Part shown: positions 15,111 to 21,640 of the stretch, in pieces
Layout: every line of letters starts with the position of its first letter
Position numbering within the stretch: the stretch's first letter is position 1
Source: Saprospiraceae bacterium
GTDB lineage: Bacteria > Bacteroidota > Bacteroidia > Bacteroidales > JAIPBB01
Reading direction: 5' to 3'
NCBI GenBank assembly: GCA_021739805.1
Contig: JAIPBB010000040.1
Coordinates: 1 to 21,695, forward strand
DNA length: 21,695 nt
Translations under genes and position numbers: made by a program
The notes under the pieces: generated by a model
Databases searched by the model: none
Told to the model about the DNA's origin: nothing
What the model saw: the letters and a program-made list of their open reading frames with translations, nothing else

Positions 15111-16094
15111 ATGAAAAACAAAATCATTTCTTGTGTAGTAATTTTAATGTTGGTGGGTTGTTATGCATTTGCTCAAAAGCCCACTGAATTTTCTTCAAAA
15201 ACGGCTAATGCAGCTAAAATAAATGCGAAGTTTGACTTTCCAGCTGAGGGTAAAAATTCAAAAAATGGTGGTGGATATAGTGCAAATGTTGATTTGCTGA
15301 ATCCCAAACCAAAAAAAGTCGCATTAATAAGCTTTTATCTTTATGACCCTGCCTGTGGAAAATCATCAAGTACAGCAGCGGTTGCGGCAACTGGAAAATC
15401 AAAAGCTGAGGTTTGGAGAACATCAGATGCATTAGCTCAAATTCATGTAAATGGATTTTACGATAATAGTATTGAATCTCTTAAAGCAGGTTTTAAAGAA
15501 TATGGAATGGAATTACTAACTCCTGATCAATTTTTAGATACTGAAGATAAAAAAGGCTTTTACTATGGTTTCGACCCTGAATCAGGGAAAAAAGAAAGAA
15601 CAACTGCAAGGTCAATTGGTTATTATGTTTCAGCAAGTATCTCTAATATTAAAGTATGTCCAAGTGATAAAGGATATAGACCATTATTTGTTGTTAATGA
15701 GCCAATAAATGCCTCAGCAGGAGCTAACTTTGTAAATACTGGTATTGGAGGTGCTAATAGAAAAATGACTTCGAGTTATGGTTATGATTTATGTAAAGAA
15801 TTAGGAGTTGATGCTGTTGTAGTTTGTTATATAGTAACCAGAAAGCCAAAAAAGAAAAAAGATGATTTTGTTGTTGATGCAGTATCACTATATATGTTTG
15901 GCTCAAATCCTAAATCTGAAGGTCCTGATGACAAAAATAGAGGACAGTTTTATTGTGGCACTCGCTTCCTTGCAAAGCAATCAGAATTTTCAAATGCTAA
16001 ATCAGGTGTAACATCTTATGATAATATGGGTAATGTAATGCTAGCATTATCAAAGAGAATGGGTAATTGGGTAATTAATAAAGCTAAGAAATAA
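15111..16094 (+). CDS. Exported protein of unknown function, possible CsgG/TolB-N-like fold
   Basis: A 327-residue protein with a signal peptide ending YAFAQ (cleavage near residue 22); a cysteine at 17 (MLVGC) makes a lipoprotein reading possible but less likely given AFAQ. I do not recognise the family. Visible pattern: KKVALISFYLYDPACG (68-83), LKAGFKEYGMELLTPDQFL (124-142), then LCKELGVDAVVVCYIVTRKPKKKK (227-250). A beta strand starting VALISF, an amphipathic helix with a G-hydrophobic strand, and a 'LGVDAVVV' strand resemble the nucleotide-like fold of CsgG, LpoB and TolB-N proteins. That is inference only. The end, MLALSKRMGNWVINKAKK, is helical. It stands 308 bases after the previous gene and ends next to a strong palindromic terminator. 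Confidence 0.7.
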   Translation: MKNKIISCVVILMLVGCYAFAQKPTEFSSKTANAAKINAKFDFPAEGKNSKNGGGYSANVDLLNPKPKKVALISFYLYDPACGKSSSTAAVAATGKSKAEVWRTSDALAQIHVNGFYDNSIESLKAGFKEYGMELLTPDQFLDTEDKKGFYYGFDPESGKKERTTARSIGYYVSASISNIKVCPSDKGYRPLFVVNEPINASAGANFVNTGIGGANRKMTSSYGYDLCKELGVDAVVVCYIVTRKPKKKKDDFVVDAVSLYMFGSNPKSEGPDDKNRGQFYCGTRFLAKQSEFSNAKSGVTSYDNMGNVMLALSKRMGNWVINKAKK

Positions 16095-16097
16095 CAA

Positions 16098-16139
16098 ATA
16101 TTTTCTAACAAGGGAGCATGCTCCCTTGTTAGAAAATAT
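16098..16139. terminator. Perfect 42-base palindrome, bidirectional terminator
   Basis: The sequence reads the same on both strands from 16098 to 16139; the arms are 21 bases each, centred at 16118/16119 (gggagcatgctccc). AAAATAT on one side and ATATTTT on the other give U-rich ends in either direction. It lies between convergent genes: the plus gene stops at 16094, and the minus gene's last two codons and stop (16129-16137) lie inside the right arm. Confidence 0.85.
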
Positions 16140-16581
16140 CTAGTATTTTGTTTTTTATTCCTCTGAATTCAAATTCATCACCTTTCTTTTTGTCTTTAAT
16201 AGAAATGTAAAAAGGAACCATTGGCGATATTGCAAAATATGTTTTTCCTTCAACTTCAATTTTTCCTGCACTTATTGAAACAAAAATATTTTGATTTTCA
16301 GTTATCACAATTGCTCCAAATCCAACATTATCATAATTTCTATGGATGTCAATTTTTTCTAAAACAGCTATTTCTTTCATCGATTTTTCCATCTGCTGTC
16401 CAATCATATCTTTTTTTCTTAGTAGTTGAGACCTATACGAATCATACCTATCCCTAGGAGTTCCGTAATCATTAGCACTTTGTTGAGCATCATCCATAAC
16501 CAGTTTAGAATTTTCAATAATTTTCAACTGAGTCTTTCTACACTCATCAATAAGAATTTGTTTTAATTTTAGATTTTCCAT
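16129..16581 (-). CDS. GreA-like coiled-coil plus GreA C-terminal domain protein
   Basis: 150 residues from the start at 16581 (MENLKLKQILIDECRK). An in-frame upstream ATG at 16686 would add 35 residues unlike the family, so the shorter start is chosen. Residues about 1-80 form a charged helical coiled coil (ECRKTQLKIIENSKLVMDDAQQSA, then YDSYRSQLLRKKDMIGQQMEKS). Residues about 85-150 resemble the GreA/GreB FKBP-like C-terminal domain: GFGAIVITENQNIFVSIS, YFAISPMVPFYISIKDKKKGDEFEFRG. Such ~150-residue proteins are common in Bacteroidota and are often misnamed in databases. A role at RNA polymerase is suggested by the fold, but the acidic tip residues of true GreA are not evident. The gene is convergent with the preceding one. 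Confidence 0.75.
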   Translation of the reverse strand: MENLKLKQILIDECRKTQLKIIENSKLVMDDAQQSANDYGTPRDRYDSYRSQLLRKKDMIGQQMEKSMKEIAVLEKIDIHRNYDNVGFGAIVITENQNIFVSISAGKIEVEGKTYFAISPMVPFYISIKDKKKGDEFEFRGIKNKILDIF

Positions 16582-16743
16582 ATTTATAATGAAAATTGAA
16601 TTTTGAATTAATAAAATCTCATTAGGTAAGTGAGATAATAAATTATTGTATTTGCCCAAATATAATACTAATATTTCATTTCTCAAAATATATGTTAAAA
16701 AAATAGATAATAAATTGTGAGAAACAGTAGCAATAATCTTTTA

Positions 16744-16751
16744 ATTTTGCC
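16744..16751 (+). promoter_or_regulatory. Possible -7 box of the DUF5063 gene
   Basis: TAATTTTG matches the Bacteroidota -7 consensus TAnnTTTG and lies 20 bases before the start codon. No -33 TTTG is seen at the usual distance; the nearest TTG is about 26 bases upstream. Confidence 0.35.
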
Positions 16752-16771
16752 GGAAATTCAATGTTAAAATT

Positions 16772-17299
16772 ATGCCACAAGACAATATCGAAATTATAAA
16801 ATCCAAGACAGTACTGGAAATGATAACTGTTGCTTATGAGTTTTGTTTGTTTATTGAAAGTGCCGAAAACTATGATAAGCAAACAGTCATTAGTTATTTG
16901 CAAAAAGTTTGTCCTTTGATTTATATTAAGGGAGCATTATTGCCCGAAATTGAAGTAAGCGACGAATCAGCAGCCGAACGATTTGTAACTGAAGAAAACT
17001 GGGAAAGTATTTTCTCAATGTTGAAGACTAAGTTTGGTAAAGATGACGAATTCTATATTATTGATGATAATTTAATAACCGGAGTAAAGCCAATTGTAGC
17101 AAGTCTTGCCGATAATCTTGCTGATGTTTACCAAGACTTAAAGGATTTTGTGATGCTTTATCAAAAAAATCTAACCGTGGCAAAGGAATGTGCTGTGAGA
17201 GATTGTAAAGTTCTATTTGAAAACAATTGGGGACAAAAACTTCTTAATGCACACATAAGAATTCATCAATTGGTTTTTGAAGAAACTGATGAAATTTAA
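16772..17299 (+). CDS. DUF5063 family protein
   Basis: A 175-residue, mainly helical, acidic cytoplasmic protein without signal peptide or membrane segments. Features include VLEMITVAYEFCLFIESAENY (14-34), VISYLQKVCPLIYIKGALLPEI (39-60), the central NLADNLADVYQDLKDFVMLYQ-like region (about 115-133) and WGQKLLNAHIRIHQLVFE (153-170). This pattern fits DUF5063, a family widespread in Bacteroidota with no established function; in other genomes it is often near ribonuclease D-like genes, but none is in this window. It stands alone between a divergent GreA-like gene (190 bases away) and the ice-binding protein gene. Confidence 0.7.
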   Translation: MPQDNIEIIKSKTVLEMITVAYEFCLFIESAENYDKQTVISYLQKVCPLIYIKGALLPEIEVSDESAAERFVTEENWESIFSMLKTKFGKDDEFYIIDDNLITGVKPIVASLADNLADVYQDLKDFVMLYQKNLTVAKECAVRDCKVLFENNWGQKLLNAHIRIHQLVFEETDEI

Positions 17300-17521
17300 T
17301 TTGAAAGACTCAAAGCCTAAAAATAAAATATATTTCTTTTGGATTTTCCTGCATACAGTTTATATAATTTCTGAGTTGTTGAAATAATAATTAATAGTTC
17401 TCTTTAAATTCTTAAGTAATTTGTTGGGATAGAACAATGCAAAATATAATACCTTTAAAAAGCATTATTCTTTGAATCTGTATTGCTAATGTTTAGCCAC
17501 TTTTATTTAGTTCTACAGCTT
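17300..17521. other. Non-coding gap, upstream half
   Basis: First 222 bases of the 327-base gap after the DUF5063 gene. AT-rich, with no open reading frame, clear hairpin terminator or repeat that I can see. The second half of the gap holds the regulatory elements listed separately. Confidence 0.5.
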
Positions 17522-17561
17522 AAATGTGTGAATCATGTAACTCTTATCTGCAATTGTGTAA
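17522..17561 (+). promoter_or_regulatory. 40-base upstream element, copy 1 (ice-binding gene)
   Basis: Identical to 19338-19377 at 38 of 40 positions; the only differences are the two bases at 17550-17551. It begins aaatgtgtgaatcatgtaac and ends aattgtgtaa. It ends 22 bases before a -7 box match, directly upstream of where a -33 element would sit, as expected for an activator site or conserved core promoter. Confidence 0.7.
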
Positions 17562-17583
17562 TGCTCACTGCAATTAGTCTATC

Positions 17584-17615
17584 TACTTTTGCACCATTGT
17601 GAAAATGCTTTCACA
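17584..17615 (+). promoter_or_regulatory. -7 box plus TGTGAAA/TTTCACA palindrome (ice-binding gene)
   Basis: TACTTTTG at 17584-17591 matches TAnnTTTG. Six bases later comes TGTGAAAATGCTTTCACA (17598-17615), with 7-base perfect arms. The palindrome would lie at or just after the transcription start, so it could be an operator or a 5' hairpin in the mRNA. The copy before the next gene is at 19411-19428. Confidence 0.6.
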
Positions 17616-17626
17616 TTATAAATTAA

Positions 17627-19258
17627 ATGAATATGAAAAAAGAACTATTTTATTTATTAACAGGGCTTATTCTCTTATTGCCAAATATGAATTTCGCTCA
17701 GGCTCCAAACTTAGGAGCAGCAGCCAACTTTGTACTTTTCTCTTCAGATGGAGCAATAACAAACTCAGGTATATCTCAACTTACCGGTAATGTAGGCACC
17801 AACAATGGTTCCAGCACCGGTTTTGGAAATGTAAATGGCGGGATGCATGATGGTGACGCAGCCAGCATTCAAGCTGCAGCCGATTTGCTGATAGCATACA
17901 ATCAATTGAATAGTGCCACTCCAACATTTTTTCCTGCACCATTACTGGGAAATGGACAAAGTCTTAATGCAGGTGTGTATTCAATTACAGGGGCAGCAAC
18001 ACTAAATTTAGATCTGATATTAAATGGACAAAATAACGCTAATGCGGTATTTATTTTTCAAATTCAGGGGTCTTTTTCAGCAAACGCTTCATCTAAAATC
18101 AAATTGATTAATGGAGCTCAGGCATGTAATGTGTTTTGGAAGGTTGAAGGTTTGGTCAGTATGGCTTCAGGAACTACTATGCGTGGTACAATTATAGCAA
18201 ACAATGCAGCAATTAACATGAGCACAGGTGATACTCTTGAAGGAAGAGCACTTTCTACTGCCGGAGCTGTAACTGTAGATGGGATATTGGCTTATACTCC
18301 AATAGGTTGCGGAAGCCCTGTTCTAAACGGTCCTGTAGCTCCGGATCTTGGTGCTACGGCTTGTTATGCAATTTTTTCTGCTGATGGAGCCGTTTCTAAT
18401 ACAGGAATATCAACTATAACAGGTGACATTGGCAGCAATATTGGGTCTGCCACAGGTTTTAATCCTTTAACTGTAACGGGTATGATTCATCCTATTCCTG
18501 ATGGTTCAACAGCAAAATGTGCAGCTGATTTATTGGTAGCTTATAATTATGTAAACACTCTGCCTTATGATATCGAACTATTATATCCAGCTCAGTTTGG
18601 AAATAATCTGGTTCTAACTCCACATACTTACTTGTTGAACGCAGCTACAGTATTTACCGATTCACTTTTTCTCAATGCACAAGGCAATGCTAATGCAGTA
18701 TTTGTTATTCAGATAAATGGAGCTCTTACAACAAGCACTTATTCAAAAGTACTTTTGATTAACGGAGCACAGGCTAAAAATGTTTATTGGAAGATAGAAG
18801 GTGCAGTGAGCATAAACAATTATTCAGTTTTCAATGGTACGATAATTTGTAATAATGGAGCTTTGGGTGCATTAAATACAGGTGTTACATTAAATGGCCG
18901 GGCACTTACAACTGCCGGTGCTTTATCAGCTACTGCAATTGATGCTGTTGCAACTATGATTCCTGCAAATTGTGGAACAATTGGCATTCAATCACATAAT
19001 GCTTCAAATATGAATGAGTCAGTTACAATTTATCCGAATCCTTTTAATGCATTATTAAACATCAGCATAAATAATGATTTTCAAATGAATAATACCGAAC
19101 TTATAATATACAATGTTTTAGGCGAAAATGTCTTGAATACGAGCATAACAAAACAGCTAAGCACTATAAATACAGCTTATCTTCCATCTGGAATTTATTT
19201 CTTCAGGGTGATTGATAATGGTGAAATTATTCAATCAGGAAAGCTGATTTCAAAATAG
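17627..19258 (+). CDS. Tandem ice-binding (DUF3494) protein with T9SS sorting domain
   Basis: 543 residues; the start could equally be 17633 (MKKELFYL), two codons later. A signal peptide ends near NFAQ (25). Two DUF3494 ice-binding-like domains follow: about 27-224 (APNLGAAANFVLFSSDGAI, STAGAVTVDGILAY) and about 238-446 (APDLGATACYAIFSADGAV, TTAGALSATAIDAV). Each has the family order: NxGxS, then G..G.. loops, ANAVFIFQI or ANAVFVIQI, and NVFWKVEG or NVYWKIEG. Residues about 465-543 are a type-A T9SS domain (TIYPNPFNALLNI, IIYNVLGENV, LPSGIYFFRVI). The family folds as a right-handed beta-helix with an ice-binding face; many members bind ice, but some are surface adhesins. Expected location is outside the cell or on its surface. 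Confidence 0.88.
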   Translation: MNMKKELFYLLTGLILLLPNMNFAQAPNLGAAANFVLFSSDGAITNSGISQLTGNVGTNNGSSTGFGNVNGGMHDGDAASIQAAADLLIAYNQLNSATPTFFPAPLLGNGQSLNAGVYSITGAATLNLDLILNGQNNANAVFIFQIQGSFSANASSKIKLINGAQACNVFWKVEGLVSMASGTTMRGTIIANNAAINMSTGDTLEGRALSTAGAVTVDGILAYTPIGCGSPVLNGPVAPDLGATACYAIFSADGAVSNTGISTITGDIGSNIGSATGFNPLTVTGMIHPIPDGSTAKCAADLLVAYNYVNTLPYDIELLYPAQFGNNLVLTPHTYLLNAATVFTDSLFLNAQGNANAVFVIQINGALTTSTYSKVLLINGAQAKNVYWKIEGAVSINNYSVFNGTIICNNGALGALNTGVTLNGRALTTAGALSATAIDAVATMIPANCGTIGIQSHNASNMNESVTIYPNPFNALLNISINNDFQMNNTELIIYNVLGENVLNTSITKQLSTINTAYLPSGIYFFRVIDNGEIIQSGKLISK

Positions 19259-19279
19259 TTAAATATTTTTATAATTGAG

Positions 19280-19312
19280 AGTCCACTGCATTCGAGCGGT
19301 GGACTTTTTTTT
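19280..19312 (+). terminator. Rho-independent terminator after the ice-binding gene
   Basis: agtccactgc (19280-19289), loop attcga, gcggtggact (19296-19305) with one G-T pair, then an unbroken T-run to 19312. It lies 22 bases after the stop codon. Confidence 0.9.
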
Positions 19313-19337
19313 CGTAACATCAGGTTCTAAGTCAAAG

Positions 19338-19377
19338 AAATGTGTGAATCATGTAACTCTTATCTCTAATTGTGTAA
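19338..19377 (+). promoter_or_regulatory. 40-base upstream element, copy 2 (outer-membrane barrel gene)
   Basis: The second copy of the element at 17522-17561 (38 of 40 identical). Its end is again 22 bases from the downstream -7-like box, so the spacing is conserved to the base. Confidence 0.7.
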
Positions 19378-19399
19378 GGCTTTTTGAATCAATACATAT

Positions 19400-19428
19400 C
19401 ACCTTTGTCATGTGAAAATTCATTCACA
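19400..19428 (+). promoter_or_regulatory. -7-like box plus TGTGAA/TTCACA palindrome (barrel gene)
   Basis: CACCTTTG at 19400-19407 differs from TAnnTTTG only at the first base. TGTGAAAATTCATTCACA (19411-19428) follows three bases later, with 6-base perfect arms. The start codon at 19444 is 15 bases further on. Confidence 0.55.
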
Positions 19429-19443
19429 ACTAAATTATTAATT

Positions 19444-20022
19444 ATGAAAAAGACAATGATTATTATGCTGTTCTGTATTGCAGGTTTAAGCTATTCTGCC
19501 TCGGCACAGACAGCAACAACTAGCACTGGTTTCGGAAAAACCTTAAACTTAGGTCTTGGAATAGGTGGTTATTCAGGCTATTATGGTTATATCGGACATA
19601 CACTACCTGTTTTTCACGCTGATTATGAATTTGATGTAGCAAAGAACTTTACATTAGCTCCTTCTATTAGTTTTTATTCTTACAAAAGAAGTTATTATTG
19701 GGGAAACAAACATTATCCTTACAATTATTATTATTATCATGAAACAGTTATCCCTATAGGTGTTAAAGCAACATATTATTTTGATGATTTACTGCATGCC
19801 AATGCAAATTGGGATTTTTATCTTGCCGGTTCATTAGGTTTTGCTTTAGTATTTTCAAGATGGGATGATGGTTATTATGGAGATGAAAATTATTATCATA
19901 ACCCAAATCCTTTATTTCTTGATTTACATATTGGAACAGAATATCATTTAAACAGCAAGCTGGGACTATTCCTTGACCTCTCTACTGGTGTTTCAACAGT
20001 TGGTTTGGCAATTCATAAATAA
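19444..20022 (+). CDS. Outer-membrane beta-barrel protein, tyrosine-rich
   Basis: 192 residues from the start at 19444 (MKKTMIIMLFCIAGLSY); an in-frame ATG at 19384 would put 20 residues before the signal peptide and lies upstream of the promoter elements, so it is rejected. The signal peptide ends SASAQ (22). Alternating hydrophobic strands (LNLGLGIGGYSG, FTLAPSISFYSY, TVIPIGVKATYYF, WDFYLAGSLGFALVF, LFLDLHIGTEYHL, LGLFLDLSTGVST) suggest a small 8-strand barrel. Likely surface loops are very rich in Tyr: YYWGNKHYPYNYYYYHE (84-100) and RWDDGYYGDENYYHNPNP (139-156). The C-terminus (LAIHK) lacks the usual terminal aromatic residue. No specific function can be assigned. It shares control elements with the ice-binding gene. 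Confidence 0.78.
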   Translation: MKKTMIIMLFCIAGLSYSASAQTATTSTGFGKTLNLGLGIGGYSGYYGYIGHTLPVFHADYEFDVAKNFTLAPSISFYSYKRSYYWGNKHYPYNYYYYHETVIPIGVKATYYFDDLLHANANWDFYLAGSLGFALVFSRWDDGYYGDENYYHNPNPLFLDLHIGTEYHLNSKLGLFLDLSTGVSTVGLAIHK

Positions 20023-20030
20023 ATAAGGTT

Positions 20031-20072
20031 AAAAGTGCATTGTGAAATAGTCACAATTGCAATTTCACTTTT
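20031..20072. promoter_or_regulatory. TGTGA/TCACA dyad and possible terminator hairpin
   Basis: attgtga (20039-20045) and tcacaat (20051-20057) form a 7-bp dyad around aatag, nested inside aaaagtg (20031-20037) and cactttt (20066-20072). It may be the terminator of the barrel gene that ends at 20022. Alternatively it is a third, differently spaced relative of the TGTGAA/TTCACA palindromes, acting on the CsbD operon. Confidence 0.45.
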
Positions 20073-20143
20073 CTTAGATAAGTCCTTGATGTTAATTTTA
20101 AGCAGTTTAAGATAAAAGCAAAAATTTTAAATAAATACTAATA

Positions 20144-20344
20144 ATGACAGCATTAAAAACAAATTCCGGTTTGTTAAAAGCAAATTGGAAAGAGAAAAAA
20201 GCCAAGCTAAAACAAAAATTTGCATTATTAACTGAAAATGATTTGATGTTCGTTGAAGGCAAGAAAGAAGAAATGTTAAGAAGACTTCAAATTAAGCTTG
20301 GCAAAACCAAAGAAGAATTATATAAAATTATCGAATCACTATAA
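20144..20344 (+). CDS. CsbD family stress-related protein
   Basis: A 66-residue, highly charged protein. The order NSGLLKANWKEKKAKLKQKF, then LTENDLMFVEGKKEEML, then RLQIKLGKTKEELYKII fits the CsbD family (the family reads G.w.e.KGk.ke..g.LT.dDl..veGk...l.g.lq...G.tke.a). CsbD of Bacillus subtilis belongs to the general stress regulon; the molecular role is unknown. It is cytoplasmic, with no signal peptide. It is the first gene of a likely operon with the coiled-coil lipoprotein (18 bases downstream) and the porin-like barrel. Confidence 0.82.
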   Translation: MTALKTNSGLLKANWKEKKAKLKQKFALLTENDLMFVEGKKEEMLRRLQIKLGKTKEELYKIIESL

Positions 20345-20362
20345 TCACTTAAAACTAAAAAA

Positions 20363-20815
20363 ATGAAAAAAACAATTTTTACCCTTGCTATAACAGCGTT
20401 AATAGCAGGAACTATGTTAACCAATTGCCAGTCGTCGGCTACAAAAGTTGAAAATGCGGAGGACAATGTACAGGATGCAAAGGAACAAGTAGTAATAGCC
20501 AAACAAGAGCTGATTCAGGCAAGAAAAGACTCTATTATTCAATTCAAAAAAGAATCACAAGAAAAAATCAGCAATTATGAAAAAGCTATTGCTGAGTTTA
20601 GAAAAGGAATAGCAAATGACAAAAAACAAATCAAAACCGGATACGAAAAGAGTATTACTGCAATTGAACAAAAAAACAACGAATTAAAAAATAAGCTTGA
20701 AAATTTCTCTGATGAAACATCGGATAATTGGGATTCATTCAAAGCAGAAATTAATCATGATATGGATGAACTGGGCACAGCTCTTAAAGATATAACAGTC
20801 AACAACGTAAAATAG
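20363..20815 (+). CDS. Coiled-coil lipoprotein
   Basis: A 150-residue protein. A lipoprotein-type signal ends MLTNC, making Cys22 the likely lipidated residue (Asn at -1 is unusual but tolerated in this phylum). From about residue 27 to 145 it is almost entirely charged helix with heptad character: VENAEDNVQDAKEQVVIAKQ, KESQEKISNYEKAIAEFRK, then ITAIEQKNNELKNKLENF. It is probably anchored in a membrane, with the helix in the periplasm. Proteins of this kind often accompany CsbD genes in Bacteroidota. The role is unknown; tethering between membrane and wall, or stress-related envelope stabilisation, is conceivable but unproven. It lies 18 bases after csbD and 51 before the barrel gene. Confidence 0.75.
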   Translation: MKKTIFTLAITALIAGTMLTNCQSSATKVENAEDNVQDAKEQVVIAKQELIQARKDSIIQFKKESQEKISNYEKAIAEFRKGIANDKKQIKTGYEKSITAIEQKNNELKNKLENFSDETSDNWDSFKAEINHDMDELGTALKDITVNNVK

Positions 20816-20866
20816 CCAATAAATACATTAAAAAAAAATACATTATACATTTTAAAATTTAAAAAC

Positions 20867-21505
20867 ATGAAAAAATTACTATTAATCATTGCAGCAGTTG
20901 CTTTAATGGCAAACATTAGTACTGCACAAGACAACGAAATCGACAATCGTGAAAGTTTGCAATTTGGACTTAAAGTAGGTATTAATAATTCAAACGTCTA
21001 TGACACAGAGGGCGATGAATTTAGTGCAGATTCTAAATTTGGTTTCGCCGGTGGACTTTTTGTAACAATTCCCATAGGGTATTATTTTGGTATTCAACCT
21101 GAAATACTTTTTTCTCAAAAAGGATTTCAAGCAACCGGATCAATTCTTGGCAGTACTTATAATTTTACACGTACTACAAATTATATTGATATTCCTCTAT
21201 TATTTTCAGTGAAGCCAAGTGAATTTATATCCATTTTAGTTGGGCCACAATATTCTTACCTGATTAGTACTAGGGATGTATTTGGAAATGCAACTACTAC
21301 TATTGCAACAGAAACTGAATTTGAAAACGACAATATTCGTAAAAACACTTTTTGTTTTACAGCCGGTCTTGATATTAACATAGATCATATTGTAGTTAGT
21401 GGAAGAGTTGGCTGGGATTTAATGAAAAACAACGGAGATGGAACATCTACAACACCACGCTATAAAAATGTATGGTATCAGGCTACTGTAGGATATAGGT
21501 TTTAA
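20867..21505 (+). CDS. Porin-like outer-membrane beta-barrel protein (OMP_b-brl_2 / PorT-like)
   Basis: 212 residues. The signal peptide ends ISTAQ (21). The mature part has the PorT-like barrel pattern: LQFGLKVGINNSNV, KFGFAGGLFVTIPIGYYFGIQPEILFSQKGF, TNYIDIPLLFSVKPSEFISILVGPQYSYLIS, CFTAGLDINIDHIVVSGRVGWDL and the terminal strand VWYQATVGYRF, which ends in Phe as expected for BAM substrates. The 'YIDIPLL' strand is a hallmark of this family. Most members have no assigned function. It is the last gene of the CsbD/lipoprotein/barrel group and is followed by a hairpin terminator. Confidence 0.85.
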   Translation: MKKLLLIIAAVALMANISTAQDNEIDNRESLQFGLKVGINNSNVYDTEGDEFSADSKFGFAGGLFVTIPIGYYFGIQPEILFSQKGFQATGSILGSTYNFTRTTNYIDIPLLFSVKPSEFISILVGPQYSYLISTRDVFGNATTTIATETEFENDNIRKNTFCFTAGLDINIDHIVVSGRVGWDLMKNNGDGTSTTPRYKNVWYQATVGYRF

Positions 21506-21519
21506 TGATAGGCAGAATG

Positions 21520-21556
21520 ACATTTGTGATGCTTTTTATTCGAGCATCACAAATGT
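21520..21556 (+). terminator. Perfect 14-bp hairpin after the barrel gene
   Basis: Arms acatttgtgatgct (21520-21533) and agcatcacaaatgt (21543-21556) pair perfectly around the loop ttttattcg. It lies 14 bases after the stop codon. There is only a weak TTATT after the stem, so it may act as an mRNA 3' stabiliser as much as a terminator. Confidence 0.7.
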
Positions 21557-21590
21557 TATTATGAAGTTGTCAAAAGTTGAATGTTGAAAA

Positions 21591-21640
21591 GAAAGAATGA
21601 TACAATAATATTCAAAGTCAATAATTTGTATCATTCTTTC
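21591..21640. repeat. 15-bp inverted repeat followed by a poly-A run
   Basis: gaaagaatgatacaa (21591-21605) and its perfect complement (21626-21640) enclose a 20-base loop; 12 A residues follow (21641-21652). The T-run is on the wrong side for a minus-strand terminator. It may belong to a terminator or insertion boundary of the next, unseen gene. Confidence 0.6.

Noticed and set aside
16221..16457. Plus-strand ORF within the GreA-like gene
   Set aside because: Composition is low-complexity Phe/Leu/Gln, as expected for the antisense of a Lys/Glu-rich coding region.
16582..16686. N-terminal extension of the GreA-like protein from an upstream ATG
   Set aside because: The extra 35 residues are hydrophobic/Asn-rich and unlike the family, whose N-terminus fits the methionine at 16581.
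17598..17615. CRP binding site
   Set aside because: The TGTGA/TCACA arms look like the E. coli CRP site, but the gap is 8 rather than 6 bases and lies downstream of the -7 box. No regulator gene is in the window, so I call it only a palindrome.
17599..17790. Small ORF overlapping the start of the ice-binding gene
   Set aside because: It overlaps the operator-like palindrome and the signal peptide region in another frame and has no family resemblance; it is a shadow of the real gene.
19384..19443. N-terminal extension of the tyrosine-rich barrel protein
   Set aside because: It would place 20 residues in front of a normal signal peptide and start upstream of the -7 box and palindrome.
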